The translations under genes were made by a program, and so were the position numbers. From NCBI RefSeq assembly GCF_001766235.1, contig NZ_CP015164.1:496001-560000 (forward strand): DNA of 64,000 bases, given 5' to 3'. This DNA is from Acetobacter ascendens. GTDB lineage: Bacteria > Pseudomonadota > Alphaproteobacteria > Acetobacterales > Acetobacteraceae. Each line of letters opens with the position of its first letter. The first letter of the stretch is position 1. A model generated the notes under the pieces. It saw nothing but the letters and a program-made list of their open reading frames with translations. It was not told the DNA's origin and ran no database searches. Of the stretch, positions 8,939 to 18,213 are shown piece after piece.

Positions 8939-11900
8939 ATGACGCAGGCAGACCATTCCCTTTTTCGAGACGTAAGGCAACCTAGGGGGCATGGTTCCCG
9001 CATGTGGCCAGATGCAGATTGGCCCGCCCCGGCTGATAAACGTGCAGCCGATCTGTTTACGCAGGACATGCTGGCCCTTGCGCAGGATGCCGGTATTGCA
9101 GATTCCATCATGATACAGCCGGGCGCGAGGGAGCTTCTGGCCTGCCTTGGGGGCAACAGCCCTTATCTGGCTGATCTGGCGCGTGAAGATGTTCTGGCCT
9201 TTGCGGCCCTGCTGGAACAGGGGCCGGATATTTGTGTGCAGGATGCGTTTGCAACATGCGCGAAGTTTGACACAACATCGGGGCGAGAGTGTGTCGCAGC
9301 TTTTTTGCGGCATACAAAAAAACGTATAGCTTTTATTTGCGCTGTGGCGGATCTGGGTGGCTTCTGGTCTTTGGAAGAGGTGACACATGCCCTGAGCCGT
9401 TTGGCTGATACCGCGTTGGATCTGGCTGTCAGGCATTTATTGTTAAGCGCCTTTCAGGCAGGGCAACTGGCTTTACCCAACCCGGAACAGCCCGCGCAGG
9501 GCTGCGGCTTTGTAATTCTGGCCATGGGTAAGCTGGGCGCGCGGGAACTGAATTTTTCATCCGATATAGACCTGATGGTGCTGTATGATCCCACAGCGTA
9601 CCCTCAGTCGGACACAGTGCGGCGTGTGTTCGTGCGTATGACTAGCGATCTTGTGAGCCTGATGGAAGCACGAGATGCCAATGGATACGTTTTTCGTACA
9701 GATTTAAGGCTGCGGCCCGATCCATCCTCCACGCCTCCGGCGGTTACAGTGCAGGCTGCTACCCTGTATTATGAAAGCCTCGGCCAAACGTGGGAACGCG
9801 CAGCCATGACAAAAGCGCGCCCCGTGGCGGGGGATCTCACGCTGGGGCGGCGTTTTCTGGCAGCTATTCGACCATTCATCTGGCGCAGGCATCTGGATTT
9901 TGCGCTGATTGATGATCTGCATGACATGAAGGCCCGGATTGACCGTTACCGTAAGGCGGGCCGGACAGATTTAACCACCCTGCCGGATACTGTGCTGGCA
10001 GATCCTTCCGCCAGTATAGAGTGGCTGTTGGGCCATAACCTCAAGCTGGGGCAGGGCGGTATTCGTGAAATTGAATTTATCGCGCAGGCTATGCAGCTTG
10101 TCTGGGGTGGGCGCGAGCCTGCGTTGCGGGATAAAACCACCTTTGGCGCACTTAAAAAACTTGTGGGTTCAGGCCGCCTGCCACGGGAAGAGGCCGAGGT
10201 GCTGGCCCGCACCTATCGCTTTTTGCGCGATGCGGAACATCGCTTGCAAATGCGCGCAGACCACCAAACTCATAGCCTACCCGATACGCGGGAAGGATTT
10301 GAAGCTTTTGCCATCTTCATGAACTATCCAGATGCCGAAGTGCTGGCGCTGGATATGTTGCCCCGTATGCGTGAGGCACGGCGTATTTTTGAACGCCATT
10401 TTGTGCTGCATTCCGCCCAGCCGGAAGAAGTGGAGGGCAGCGTGCTGGTGCCGGGGCCGGAAGATGGGCAAACGGCAGAACTGTTGCAAAAGCACGGTTT
10501 CCCGCCCGAACAGGTGGAAGAAGCTACGCAGGTTCTTACCCGTTGGCGCGGTAACGGCTTGCGGGCGCTGCGGTCTGAACGCGCACATGCGTTGTTGCGT
10601 GTGTTGTTGCCGACATTGCTGGCCAGCTTTGGTGCTCGCAGTAATCCTCTGGCCTGTTTGCGCCGGTTTGATGCGTTGCTGGCGCGGCAACACGCCGGGG
10701 TGCAGCTTCTTTCTCTGTTTGAACGCAATCCGGCGTTGGTGGACCGTATTGCTAATATCTTTGATGCCTCGGTTTTTCTGGCAGATTATCTGGCAGACAA
10801 GCCCTCTGCGCTGGAAGGGTTGTTGGAATCCGAGCCAGAGGAAGGACGTACGGTTGTAGCGCGCCTTCAGCATCTGGCGGAGGAAATGGCAGATGTTGAA
10901 GAGCTGGTAACAGCTCTGCGCCCGCTTTTGCGCGGCGAGGAATTTCGCCTATCCGTTGCCTTGTTGGAAGGCCGCATTACGGAAAACGAGGCCGAAAAGC
11001 AGCGCACGGTGCTGGCGGATATTATTATCACCATTGTTAAACACGCGGTGGAAGTAGAGCACACACGCCGCTACGGGCATGTTCCGGGCGGTGGTATGGC
11101 CATTGTAGCACTTGGCAAAGCTGGCTCGCGCGAGATGATGCCGAGGTCTGACCTTGATTTGCTAATGGTATTTGATCATCCCGAAGATGTGCAGGCCAGT
11201 GAGGTGCCGCAGGCGGATACAAAAGCAGAGCGTCCGCTGTTTTCTGCCCCGCGTTCTGTGGGGGTGGCGCAGTATTACACACGGTTGGCCCATGCTTTTA
11301 TTGCTGCGCTAACTGCACCGGGGCCAGAAGGGCCATTATACGCGGTGGATATGCGGTTGCGTCCCTCTGGCGCAGCAGGGCCGGTTGCTGTCTCGCGCCC
11401 CGCTTTTTTGCGTTACCACACAGAATCCGCATGGACATGGGAGTGCATGGCGCTCACGCGTGCCCGTATTGTGGCCGCTCCAGCAGAATTGAAGCGTGTT
11501 TTAAGGCAGGATCTGGATACCATTCTGGATGGCCATTTGCGGGCCGAGCCAGCACCTCGCGCAATACTGCTTAAAGATGCCTGCGCCATGCGCGCACGTT
11601 TGGCGCGAGACCTGCCCGCATCTTCTGTGTGGGATGTTAAACGGCGGCTGGGCGGGCTGATAGATGTGGAATTTATTGCCCAGATTTATCAGTTGATTGG
11701 CGCAAATAGTGCTGTGCGGGATGTAAGTACTCGTTTGGCGCTGGGGCGGCTGGAAAAGGCAGGGCTGCTGAGTGCAGAAGATGCCCAGTTTTTAAAGCAG
11801 GCCGAGTTGTTCTGGCGTCAGCTTCAGGCTGTATTGCGGCTGCTCTGTGGGGCAACGCCGCCTGTTGATCTGGAGCGTGATCTGGCATCGGCATCATTAA

Positions 11901-12016
11901 ACGTGCTGCTAAGAGCCATGAAGCTGGAGACCCTGCCGGATCTGATTGAAAAAGCAAACATTCTAGCGCGTGATGTGCACGCAGTTTTTGTCCGGCTGGT
12001 TGGCCCGGTGGCATAA
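8939..12016 (+). CDS. glnE: Bifunctional glutamine synthetase adenylyltransferase/deadenylyltransferase
   Basis: GlnE attaches AMP to, or removes it from, glutamine synthetase in response to PII and glutamine, tuning ammonia assimilation in the cytoplasm. The 1025-residue product shows both nucleotidyltransferase halves: GKLGARELNFSSDIDLMV near residue 200 (deadenylylation side) and GKAGSREMMPRSDLDLLMV near residue 725 (adenylylation side), each with the metal-binding D-x-D. ATG 8939 was chosen as the first ATG past the divergent gene. The frame is open further upstream into that gene, and a later start (ATG near 9002) is possible. The length slightly exceeds the 946 residues of the E. coli enzyme. 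Confidence 0.93.
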   Translation: MTQADHSLFRDVRQPRGHGSRMWPDADWPAPADKRAADLFTQDMLALAQDAGIADSIMIQPGARELLACLGGNSPYLADLAREDVLAFAALLEQGPDICVQDAFATCAKFDTTSGRECVAAFLRHTKKRIAFICAVADLGGFWSLEEVTHALSRLADTALDLAVRHLLLSAFQAGQLALPNPEQPAQGCGFVILAMGKLGARELNFSSDIDLMVLYDPTAYPQSDTVRRVFVRMTSDLVSLMEARDANGYVFRTDLRLRPDPSSTPPAVTVQAATLYYESLGQTWERAAMTKARPVAGDLTLGRRFLAAIRPFIWRRHLDFALIDDLHDMKARIDRYRKAGRTDLTTLPDTVLADPSASIEWLLGHNLKLGQGGIREIEFIAQAMQLVWGGREPALRDKTTFGALKKLVGSGRLPREEAEVLARTYRFLRDAEHRLQMRADHQTHSLPDTREGFEAFAIFMNYPDAEVLALDMLPRMREARRIFERHFVLHSAQPEEVEGSVLVPGPEDGQTAELLQKHGFPPEQVEEATQVLTRWRGNGLRALRSERAHALLRVLLPTLLASFGARSNPLACLRRFDALLARQHAGVQLLSLFERNPALVDRIANIFDASVFLADYLADKPSALEGLLESEPEEGRTVVARLQHLAEEMADVEELVTALRPLLRGEEFRLSVALLEGRITENEAEKQRTVLADIIITIVKHAVEVEHTRRYGHVPGGGMAIVALGKAGSREMMPRSDLDLLMVFDHPEDVQASEVPQADTKAERPLFSAPRSVGVAQYYTRLAHAFIAALTAPGPEGPLYAVDMRLRPSGAAGPVAVSRPAFLRYHTESAWTWECMALTRARIVAAPAELKRVLRQDLDTILDGHLRAEPAPRAILLKDACAMRARLARDLPASSVWDVKRRLGGLIDVEFIAQIYQLIGANSAVRDVSTRLALGRLEKAGLLSAEDAQFLKQAELFWRQLQAVLRLLCGATPPVDLERDLASASLNVLLRAMKLETLPDLIEKANILARDVHAVFVRLVGPVA

Positions 12017-12097
12017 GCCGGGTTTGAAGCTGGAACAGCTTGCTAACCTAGCACGTTCAGTCTGGCGTAAGAGATGTTAAAAGAAGGAAACCCAAGC

Positions 12098-12586
12098 ATG
12101 ACGGAAAAACACACGCTTAAAGTAGGGGATGTTGCTCCGGCGTTTGATATGGAAGCAAGCGGTGGCCGTAAGGTGACGTTGGCAGATTTTAAGGGCAAGC
12201 CATTTGTTCTGTATTTCTACCCCAAGGCAGATACACCCGGATGCACAAAGGAAGCCTGCGGATTTAACGAGGCTCTGAAGGATTTTGACAAGGCAGGCCT
12301 GACCGTTATTGGCGTCTCGCGCGATCCGGTGAAAAAGCTGGATGCCTTTGCAACCAAATATGACCTAACATTTCCCTTGGCATCAGATGAAGCCGGGAGC
12401 GTGACAGAGGCCTACGGCGTGTGGGTAGAAAAAACCAATTACGGCCGCCAGTATATGGGTATTGAGCGCACAACTTTCCTGATTGGGGCGGATGGTAAAA
12501 TCGCGCATATCTGGCCCAAGGTGAAAGTGCCGGGCCATGTTGAAGCCGTGCTAGAAGCTGCCCGCACATTGGCGGGCAGTGCCTGA
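12098..12586 (+). CDS. bcp: Thioredoxin-dependent thiol peroxidase (Bcp/PrxQ)
   Basis: This peroxiredoxin reduces hydrogen peroxide and organic hydroperoxides in the cytoplasm using thioredoxin. The 162-residue product has the active site DTPGCTKEACGF with peroxidatic Cys49 and a resolving Cys54 spaced as in the atypical 2-Cys Bcp type. ATG 12098 has GAAGGAAA nine bases upstream and is preferred over the in-frame ATG at 12074. It follows glnE by 81 bases and may have its own promoter. It is convergent with the Gly/Pro-rich protein gene. Confidence 0.93.
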   Translation: MTEKHTLKVGDVAPAFDMEASGGRKVTLADFKGKPFVLYFYPKADTPGCTKEACGFNEALKDFDKAGLTVIGVSRDPVKKLDAFATKYDLTFPLASDEAGSVTEAYGVWVEKTNYGRQYMGIERTTFLIGADGKIAHIWPKVKVPGHVEAVLEAARTLAGSA

Positions 12587-12609
12587 TTTTTGCTTTTAGG
12601 CTTTAGTTA

Positions 12610-13014
12610 TTACCACGCTTGGTAATATCCGCCGCCCGGGGGGCCATAATAGCCGTAGCCCGGTCCGGGCATAACCGGTACGGCTGGTACCACGTAAGCT
12701 GGTGGAGGCGGAGGAGGGGGCGGTGCGTAAGCCACTGGCGGGCCACCAGCCATTGTGGCTCCGGCCAAAGCCCCCACGGCCAATCCGCCAATAAGGGCAC
12801 CGGCAATGGCGCCGCCGCCGGGGCCACGATGATGGTAATAGCCGCCCCTTGGCCCGCCCCAGCCGGGGCCACCCGGTCCGCCACGTGGGCCACCGGCCCA
12901 ACCGGGGCCGCCCATCATATGTGGGCCAGGTTGCGCCTGCGCCATTGGCACGCTTGCCAAGCCAAGGCCTGTAATAACGGGCAGGGCCATCAGAAGTTTG
13001 GTTATCTGGCGCAT
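12610..13014 (-). CDS. Gly/Pro-rich exported protein with glycine zipper
   Basis: The product (134 residues) has a signal peptide ending near PMAQAQ. The mature part is made of Gly-Gly-Pro repeats with Trp, Tyr and His, a central hydrophobic glycine-zipper segment (GAIAGALIGGLAVGALAG), a run of eight prolines, and a Gly/Tyr-rich tail. AAGGAGG nine bases before the ATG supports the start. Such proteins are common in acetic acid bacteria and relatives and probably sit in the periplasm or outer membrane; the function is not known. The composition makes homology searches unreliable. Confidence 0.6.
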   Translation of the reverse strand: MRQITKLLMALPVITGLGLASVPMAQAQPGPHMMGGPGWAGGPRGGPGGPGWGGPRGGYYHHRGPGGGAIAGALIGGLAVGALAGATMAGGPPVAYAPPPPPPPPAYVVPAVPVMPGPGYGYYGPPGGGYYQAW

Positions 13015-13167
13015 GAAATGAGCCTCCTTGAAACAGGATTACACCTGCGTTCTTTGCCTCATTTCAAATAATGGCGCGTCTTATGGCAAATTAAAGGCGT
13101 ATCCGCGGCGTTATTTTGCACAGCTATTTTATGAAACTCTCAGGCTCGTAATTAAAAGACCGTAACT

Positions 13168-13201
13168 GGCATGTTGCCTCATGCGTGAAAGACAACATGC
13201 C
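13168..13201. terminator. Inverted repeat downstream of the kgtP-like gene
   Basis: A perfect nine-base inverted repeat (GGCATGTTG, then CAACATGCC) with a 16-base spacer lies just past the stop of the minus-strand transporter gene. No T-run follows directly, so it could be a terminator stem or a protein-binding site in the region before the next minus-strand gene. Confidence 0.35.
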
Positions 13202-13212
13202 GTGCACTGATA

Positions 13213-14495
13213 TTAGGAACGTGCAGGAGCGGCGGCCGGTGCGGTAATGCGGTTTGCCTGTTTAAGACGCAAAACCGTAAGCAGGGTGACCGCCGCACAA
13301 ATGGAAACATAACCGGCAAACCAGTTTTCGTGCCCGATCTGTTTACACCACAGAGCAATGTATTCCGTAGTGCCACCAAAAATGGAAACCGTGAGCGCAT
13401 AAGGCAGAGCCACACCCAAAGCGCGAATACGGGTTGGAAACAGCTCTGCTTTCACAATGGCGTTAATGGATGTGTAGCCCGATGCAATAAACAGCGCCGT
13501 AACAATCAGGGCAAAAGCCGCCCATGGGGACGAAGCACCTGCAAGCATATGCAGCAGCGGAATAGTGCCAAATGTTGCGCCAAAGCCAAAAAATAGCAGC
13601 AGCGGTTTGCGGCCAATTTTATCAGAAATGGCCCCAAAAACAGGCTGCATGGCGGCAAATACCACCAGACTGGCGGTGGAAATAAGGGTTGCTGTTTCCT
13701 TGGGAAAGCCCAGCGTATTGGCCAGATATTTCTGCATGTAAATGGTATAGGTATAAAATGCTACGGTGCCACCAAGGGTAAGGCCGCATACCGTCAGCAC
13801 AGCCCGCCAATGATGCAGAAGAACGCGAATACCGCCTTTTTCTTCTTCTGTATGTGCGTTTTTAAAGCTGTCACTTTCTGTCATCTGGCGGCGTAGCCAG
13901 AACACCAGCACAGCGCCTAAAGCACCCATCAGAAACGGCACACGCCAGCCCCTGCTTGCAATCTGCTGTGGTGTAAGCAGCACGTATTGCATGACCAATA
14001 GCAGAACAAGTGCCAGAAGCTGGCCCATAACCAGTGTGACATACAAAAAGCCAGACCAGAATCCGCGATGTTCCGGTGTGGCCACTTCTGCCAGATAGGT
14101 AGCGGATGCCCCGTATTCTCCCCCAAGGCTCAGGCCTTGCAGCAGGCGGGCAACTAACAGAAGCAGCGGAGCTGCAAGGCCGATTTGATCATAAGTAGGG
14201 CATACGGCAATGGCCAAAGACCCAAAACACATGGTGAGCACAGAAATGGTGAGCGCGCTACGCCGGCCATATCGATCCGCCGCCATGCCCAAAGCCATCC
14301 GCCCACAGGGCGCATGAAAAAACCTACAGCAAATACTGCGGCTGCATTTAAGAGTTCTACGGTAGGATTGCCGTGTGGAAAAAAGGCATGCGCAAAGTAA
14401 ATGGTGAAAGAGGAATAAACATACCAATCAAAATATTCCAGTAGGTTGCCTGCGGAACCTGCCACAATGCCGCGAATGCGCTGTGCCGTGTTCAC
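13213..14495 (-). pseudogene. kgtP: KgtP-like 2-oxoglutarate/H+ symporter (MFS, MHS family), frameshifted
   Basis: Two frames together make one transporter of about 427 residues, close to the 432 of E. coli KgtP. The first starts at GTG 14495 and gives NLLEYFDWYVYSSFTIYFAH through FFMRPVGGWL. The second continues with GMAADRYGRRSALTISVLTM and the rest of the 12-helix protein, including LLQGLSLGGEYGASATYLAE and ISDKIGRKP. The break falls at the AAA of 14291-14293 (TTT on the coding strand). One extra T there would restore GGWLLGMAADRYGRR, the normal helix 2-3 loop. As written the gene makes no full transporter. A sequencing error, a true mutation or a slippage site are all possible. Confidence 0.8.
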
Positions 14496-14731
14496 TCTTA
14501 TTGTTCTCCTGTCTGGAAGAGGGATGGTGTTATTTAACCACGCATCCCGGATAACAAATTTTATTGGCCCACTGCATAAAGCATGTGCTGCACGCAGGGC
14601 AGGCGGATGGGTAGGTCATACCACCGCCTATGGTTTCTTGTCATTACGGATGTGCGATAAAGCTGATTGTGGCGGGTATTCTATGCATTTGTGGTGCTTG
14701 CTCTTGTTGCAAACATCAGACAAAACAAGGC

Positions 14732-16003
14732 ATGAGTTCCATAATTGTTCTTTTGAGTGTTGCTATCTGTGCCCTGCTATTGGGGGCTGGTGCTGTTGTT
14801 GTGCTACGCCCCAAATCCGGGGGTGGCACAGATGCAGATCTGCTGGCCCGATTGTACGTTCTTGTAGAGCGCGAGGCCACCACAGCACGTTCGGATATTG
14901 CCGCACAGCGCAACAGCATGGTGGAAATGGAACGTGCCATGGGTGGGCGTATTGAGCGCATGCGCACGGAATTGGCCGAGCAGCTTGGCGCGCTGGCCGG
15001 AGGGCTGGGGCGGGAGCAGGCCGAAGCCCGCGCCGCACAGGCCGAAGCCTTGCGTAATCTGGCAGACACATCTGCCCAGCAGCTTGCCTCCATTCGCCAT
15101 GCGGTTACAGAACAGTTGCACGAAGCCGTAGAGCAGCAGATGCAAACATCGTTTCAGCGTGTGCTGGAGCAGTTTTCTGCCATGCAAAAGGCCATGGGTG
15201 AGGTACGGGCCATGACAGGCCAGATAGGGGACCTCAAACGTCTGTTCAGCAATGTTAAAACCCGTGGTGGCTGGGGTGAAGCCCAGTTGCGCGCCATTTT
15301 GGATGATGTGCTGCCGCCCGGTACGTATGAAAGCAATGTACGGATTGGCAATGGGAATGACGTGGTGGAATTTGCCATCCGCATGCCGGTTAAATCCAGC
15401 ACACCGCCCCTGTTGCCAGTAGACAGTAAATTTCCCACCGAGGCCTATGAGCGGTTGTTAAATGCCGCAGATGAAGGCGATACGGCGGGGGAAAAGGCAG
15501 CCCGTAAATCTCTGGAAAATACCATGCGTCTAGAGGCGCGCAAAATTTCCAGCAAATATATCCATCCGCCCAAAACAGTGGAGTTTGCCGTACTGTATCT
15601 GCCCACAGATGGGTTATATACAGAAGTGGCACGTATGCCGGGGCTGATTGATGATCTGGGGCGGCAGTTTCGGGTTATGGTTATGGGGCCGGCTCTTATG
15701 CCAGCCATGTTGCGCACAATCCATCTGGGGTACGTTACACTCGCGCTGGAAGAGCGGACAGAAACCATAGCGCGCCTGCTGGGGGCCACACGGCAGGAAA
15801 TGATTAAGATGGATGGCGTGCTGGATAAACTGGCGCGCAATGCACAGGCCATGTCCTTTTCTATCGAGGAAGCCCGCAGGCGCACACGTTCGGTCAGCCG
15901 CAAGTTGCGTGAACTGGATGAACCGGAAGACAATACCGCCGGAACAGAAGAGTCTGAAATTGAATTTACTGGTGTTGATTCAAATGGGATGGCATCAGGG
16001 TAA
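14732..16003 (+). CDS. rmuC: DNA recombination protein RmuC
   Basis: RmuC proteins have a PD-(D/E)XK-like nuclease fold and limit recombination at inverted repeats. From ATG 14732 the product has 423 residues: an N-terminal membrane segment (IIVLLSVAICALLLGAGAVV), a long coiled coil (about residues 40-165), and the catalytic core with TRGGWGEAQLRAILDDVLP and LPVDSKFPTEAYERLL. The frame is open upstream to 14630, but the extra N-terminus is Cys-rich and not family-like. The start is only moderately certain because the nearest AAGG is very close to the ATG. The response regulator follows three bases after the stop. Confidence 0.9.
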   Translation: MSSIIVLLSVAICALLLGAGAVVVLRPKSGGGTDADLLARLYVLVEREATTARSDIAAQRNSMVEMERAMGGRIERMRTELAEQLGALAGGLGREQAEARAAQAEALRNLADTSAQQLASIRHAVTEQLHEAVEQQMQTSFQRVLEQFSAMQKAMGEVRAMTGQIGDLKRLFSNVKTRGGWGEAQLRAILDDVLPPGTYESNVRIGNGNDVVEFAIRMPVKSSTPPLLPVDSKFPTEAYERLLNAADEGDTAGEKAARKSLENTMRLEARKISSKYIHPPKTVEFAVLYLPTDGLYTEVARMPGLIDDLGRQFRVMVMGPALMPAMLRTIHLGYVTLALEERTETIARLLGATRQEMIKMDGVLDKLARNAQAMSFSIEEARRRTRSVSRKLRELDEPEDNTAGTEESEIEFTGVDSNGMASG

Positions 16004-16006
16004 CAG

Positions 16007-16738
16007 ATGAATGGAACAGCAGATATGCTCAAGGAAGATGCCGATTTTTTCTCACCCAATGGGAAAACGGTGCTTCTGGTAGAAGATGATGGCACCATAG
16101 CCGAAGAAATTGCAGCTGAACTGACAGCCCGCGGTTTTAAGGTGCTGCATGAAGCCACAGGAGATGCCGGGCTGGAAGCTGCCTTACGGCTAGAGGCCGA
16201 TGTTATGGTGGTGGACCGTCTTTTGCCCGGTCTTGATGGTTTGAGCGTTATAGAAACCATGCGCCAGCAGGGCATACGTCTGCCGGCCCTGGTGCTTTCT
16301 GCCCTTTCGGCGGTGGATGATCGGGTAACGGGTCTTAAAGCGGGTGGGGATGATTATCTCACCAAGCCTTTTGCCATAGAAGAACTGGTAGCCCGTATAG
16401 AAGTCCTGTTGCGCAGGCCGGATGATACGCGCAGCACCAAGCTGCATCTGGGGCCGATTGATATGGATCTGATAGAACGCCGTGTCTGGCGCGATGGACG
16501 GGAAATTGAGCTGCTGCCGCGTGAATTTCGTTTGCTTGAATATCTCATGCGCAGGCCGGGGCAGGTGCTCACACGTTCCATGTTGCTGGAAGATGTGTGG
16601 CAGTATCGGTTTATTCCGCGTACCAATCTGGTGGATGTGCATATTGGCAAGTTGCGGCGTAAAATTGATGGGCCGGGAGAGGAACCGTTGATCGAGAGCA
16701 TTCGCGGAACGGGATTCCGGCTGCGTGTTCCTGACTGA
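16007..16738 (+). CDS. OmpR/PhoB-type response regulator
   Basis: This two-component DNA-binding regulator has 243 residues. The receiver domain (about 20-135) shows VLLVEDD, the phospho-acceptor Asp70 in VMVVDRLLPG, and the conserved Lys in YLTKPF. The C-terminal winged helix (about 150-240) includes LLPREFRLLEYLMRRPGQVL and VDVHIGKLRRKID. Its end overlaps the start of the histidine kinase by 14 bases, so the pair is translationally coupled. It is followed by an RND efflux operon, the likely target by position. The stimulus cannot be deduced from sequence. Confidence 0.93.
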   Translation: MNGTADMLKEDADFFSPNGKTVLLVEDDGTIAEEIAAELTARGFKVLHEATGDAGLEAALRLEADVMVVDRLLPGLDGLSVIETMRQQGIRLPALVLSALSAVDDRVTGLKAGGDDYLTKPFAIEELVARIEVLLRRPDDTRSTKLHLGPIDMDLIERRVWRDGREIELLPREFRLLEYLMRRPGQVLTRSMLLEDVWQYRFIPRTNLVDVHIGKLRRKIDGPGEEPLIESIRGTGFRLRVPD

Positions 16739-18116
16739 ACTTTTTCGCACAGCTACTTTTCGCATCACCCTTATGGCGTTGGCCGCCATGGCGGGGGTGA
16801 TGGTCATGCAGTTTGGCCTGGTTTACGCGCAGCTTGAGGCTGTGGAATCTCGCCGTTCCACCGAGTTGCTGAAAGGTGAGGCCGAACTGCTGGCCCAGAT
16901 GTCTCCCGAGCATCTGGAATACGTTATTCGCCGGCGCGCCACGGATGATCTGCGGCTGATCATTAACAGTGCCGGGCTGTTTGATTCCGGGCATGCCCTT
17001 ATTGCTGGGGATTTGCGCACATGGCCTAAGGGCCTGAAGGCGGATGGCAAACCCCATAATGTAGAAATCTACCCCGAAGAAGGGGATTCGTACCCCTTGC
17101 GCGTGCTGGCAGAAAAACTGCCAGATGGCACTATTTTGGTGTTGGGGCGCAGTTTTTATCTGCTTTCTGAACAAAAACTCATGCTGCGCCACACCATGTT
17201 GGTGGCGGCCATTCCCACTTTTGTGTTCGCGTTGTTTCTAGGGATCGTGCTGAGCCACCGCGCACTTTCCCGCGTGAAGGAAATGCACGAGGCCATAGAC
17301 CGCATTATGGCCGGGGATATCCATGAACGCCTGCCCGCGGCCAAGGAGTGGGATGATCTGGAACGCTTGGCTGGCAGTGTAAACCGTATGTTGGACCGGC
17401 TGGAACGGCTGATGGACGATATGCGGGAGGTGGGGAATGATATTGCGCATGATTTGCGCACACCTCTTTCCCGCGTGCGTGCCCGATTGGAGCGGGCACT
17501 CTCTACCGGAACAGAGCCGGAAGCGCTTGAGGCCACGGTAGGGCGTGCCGTGGATGATCTGGACCAGTGTTTAGGTATTATCACCGCATTGCTGCGCATT
17601 GCAGAAATAGAAAACAGCCGCAGAAAAGCAGGCTTCGGGCAGGTGCTTTTAGCCGATCTGGTGGCAGACGTATTTGATTTGTATGAACCCATAGCTGAAA
17701 TGGAAGATAAAGTGCTGGTTGCAAAGGAGGGCGAAGCCCCTTGCTTTGTATGGGGAGACCGACACTTGTTGATCGAGCTTTTGGCTAATCTAGTTGATAA
17801 CGCTATCAAATTCACACCAGAAGGTGGCCGTATCACTCTGGGTTCACAGCGAATCAACGGGGCAGCAACCCTGTTTGTAACGGATACAGGTGTAGGTATT
17901 GCACCAACAGAAAGAGAAGCCGTGCTTTCACGCTTTTATCGGTCAGATAAAAGCCGCCACGTACCGGGTAGCGGGCTGGGGCTTAGCCTTGTGTGCGCCA
18001 TTGCGCATCTGCACGAAGCCCATGTCACCATTGAAACAGGGGCCGAAGGAATAGGCACCTGTTTTAGAATTACCTTTCCATCCGCTTTTTTACAAAAGGT
18101 TGAAGATTGCACGTAA
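16725..18116 (+). CDS. Sensor histidine kinase
   Basis: The 463-residue membrane kinase pairs with the preceding regulator. It begins at GTG 16725. A first membrane helix (ITLMALAAMAGVMVMQFGLV) and a second (TMLVAAIPTFVFALFLGIVL) frame a sensor loop of about 125 residues in the periplasm. A HAMP linker is followed by the H-box NDIAHDLRTPLSR with His242, the N-box LLANLVDNAIKFTPEG, and the G-boxes DTGVGIAP and GSGLGLSLV. All catalytic motifs look intact. The closeness to the RND operon, 97 bases downstream, suggests it senses a toxic compound or envelope stress; this is inference. Confidence 0.92.
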   Translation: MFLTELFRTATFRITLMALAAMAGVMVMQFGLVYAQLEAVESRRSTELLKGEAELLAQMSPEHLEYVIRRRATDDLRLIINSAGLFDSGHALIAGDLRTWPKGLKADGKPHNVEIYPEEGDSYPLRVLAEKLPDGTILVLGRSFYLLSEQKLMLRHTMLVAAIPTFVFALFLGIVLSHRALSRVKEMHEAIDRIMAGDIHERLPAAKEWDDLERLAGSVNRMLDRLERLMDDMREVGNDIAHDLRTPLSRVRARLERALSTGTEPEALEATVGRAVDDLDQCLGIITALLRIAEIENSRRKAGFGQVLLADLVADVFDLYEPIAEMEDKVLVAKEGEAPCFVWGDRHLLIELLANLVDNAIKFTPEGGRITLGSQRINGAATLFVTDTGVGIAPTEREAVLSRFYRSDKSRHVPGSGLGLSLVCAIAHLHEAHVTIETGAEGIGTCFRITFPSAFLQKVEDCT

Positions 18117-18213
18117 TGATGTTGGCGGGCCGCAGATATGTATGTAACGATAAAACCATGCCAAATCTGCCTGTCTGCAATGCAGCGTCTCTAACCGTGC
18201 AAGGTTGGAGCGC

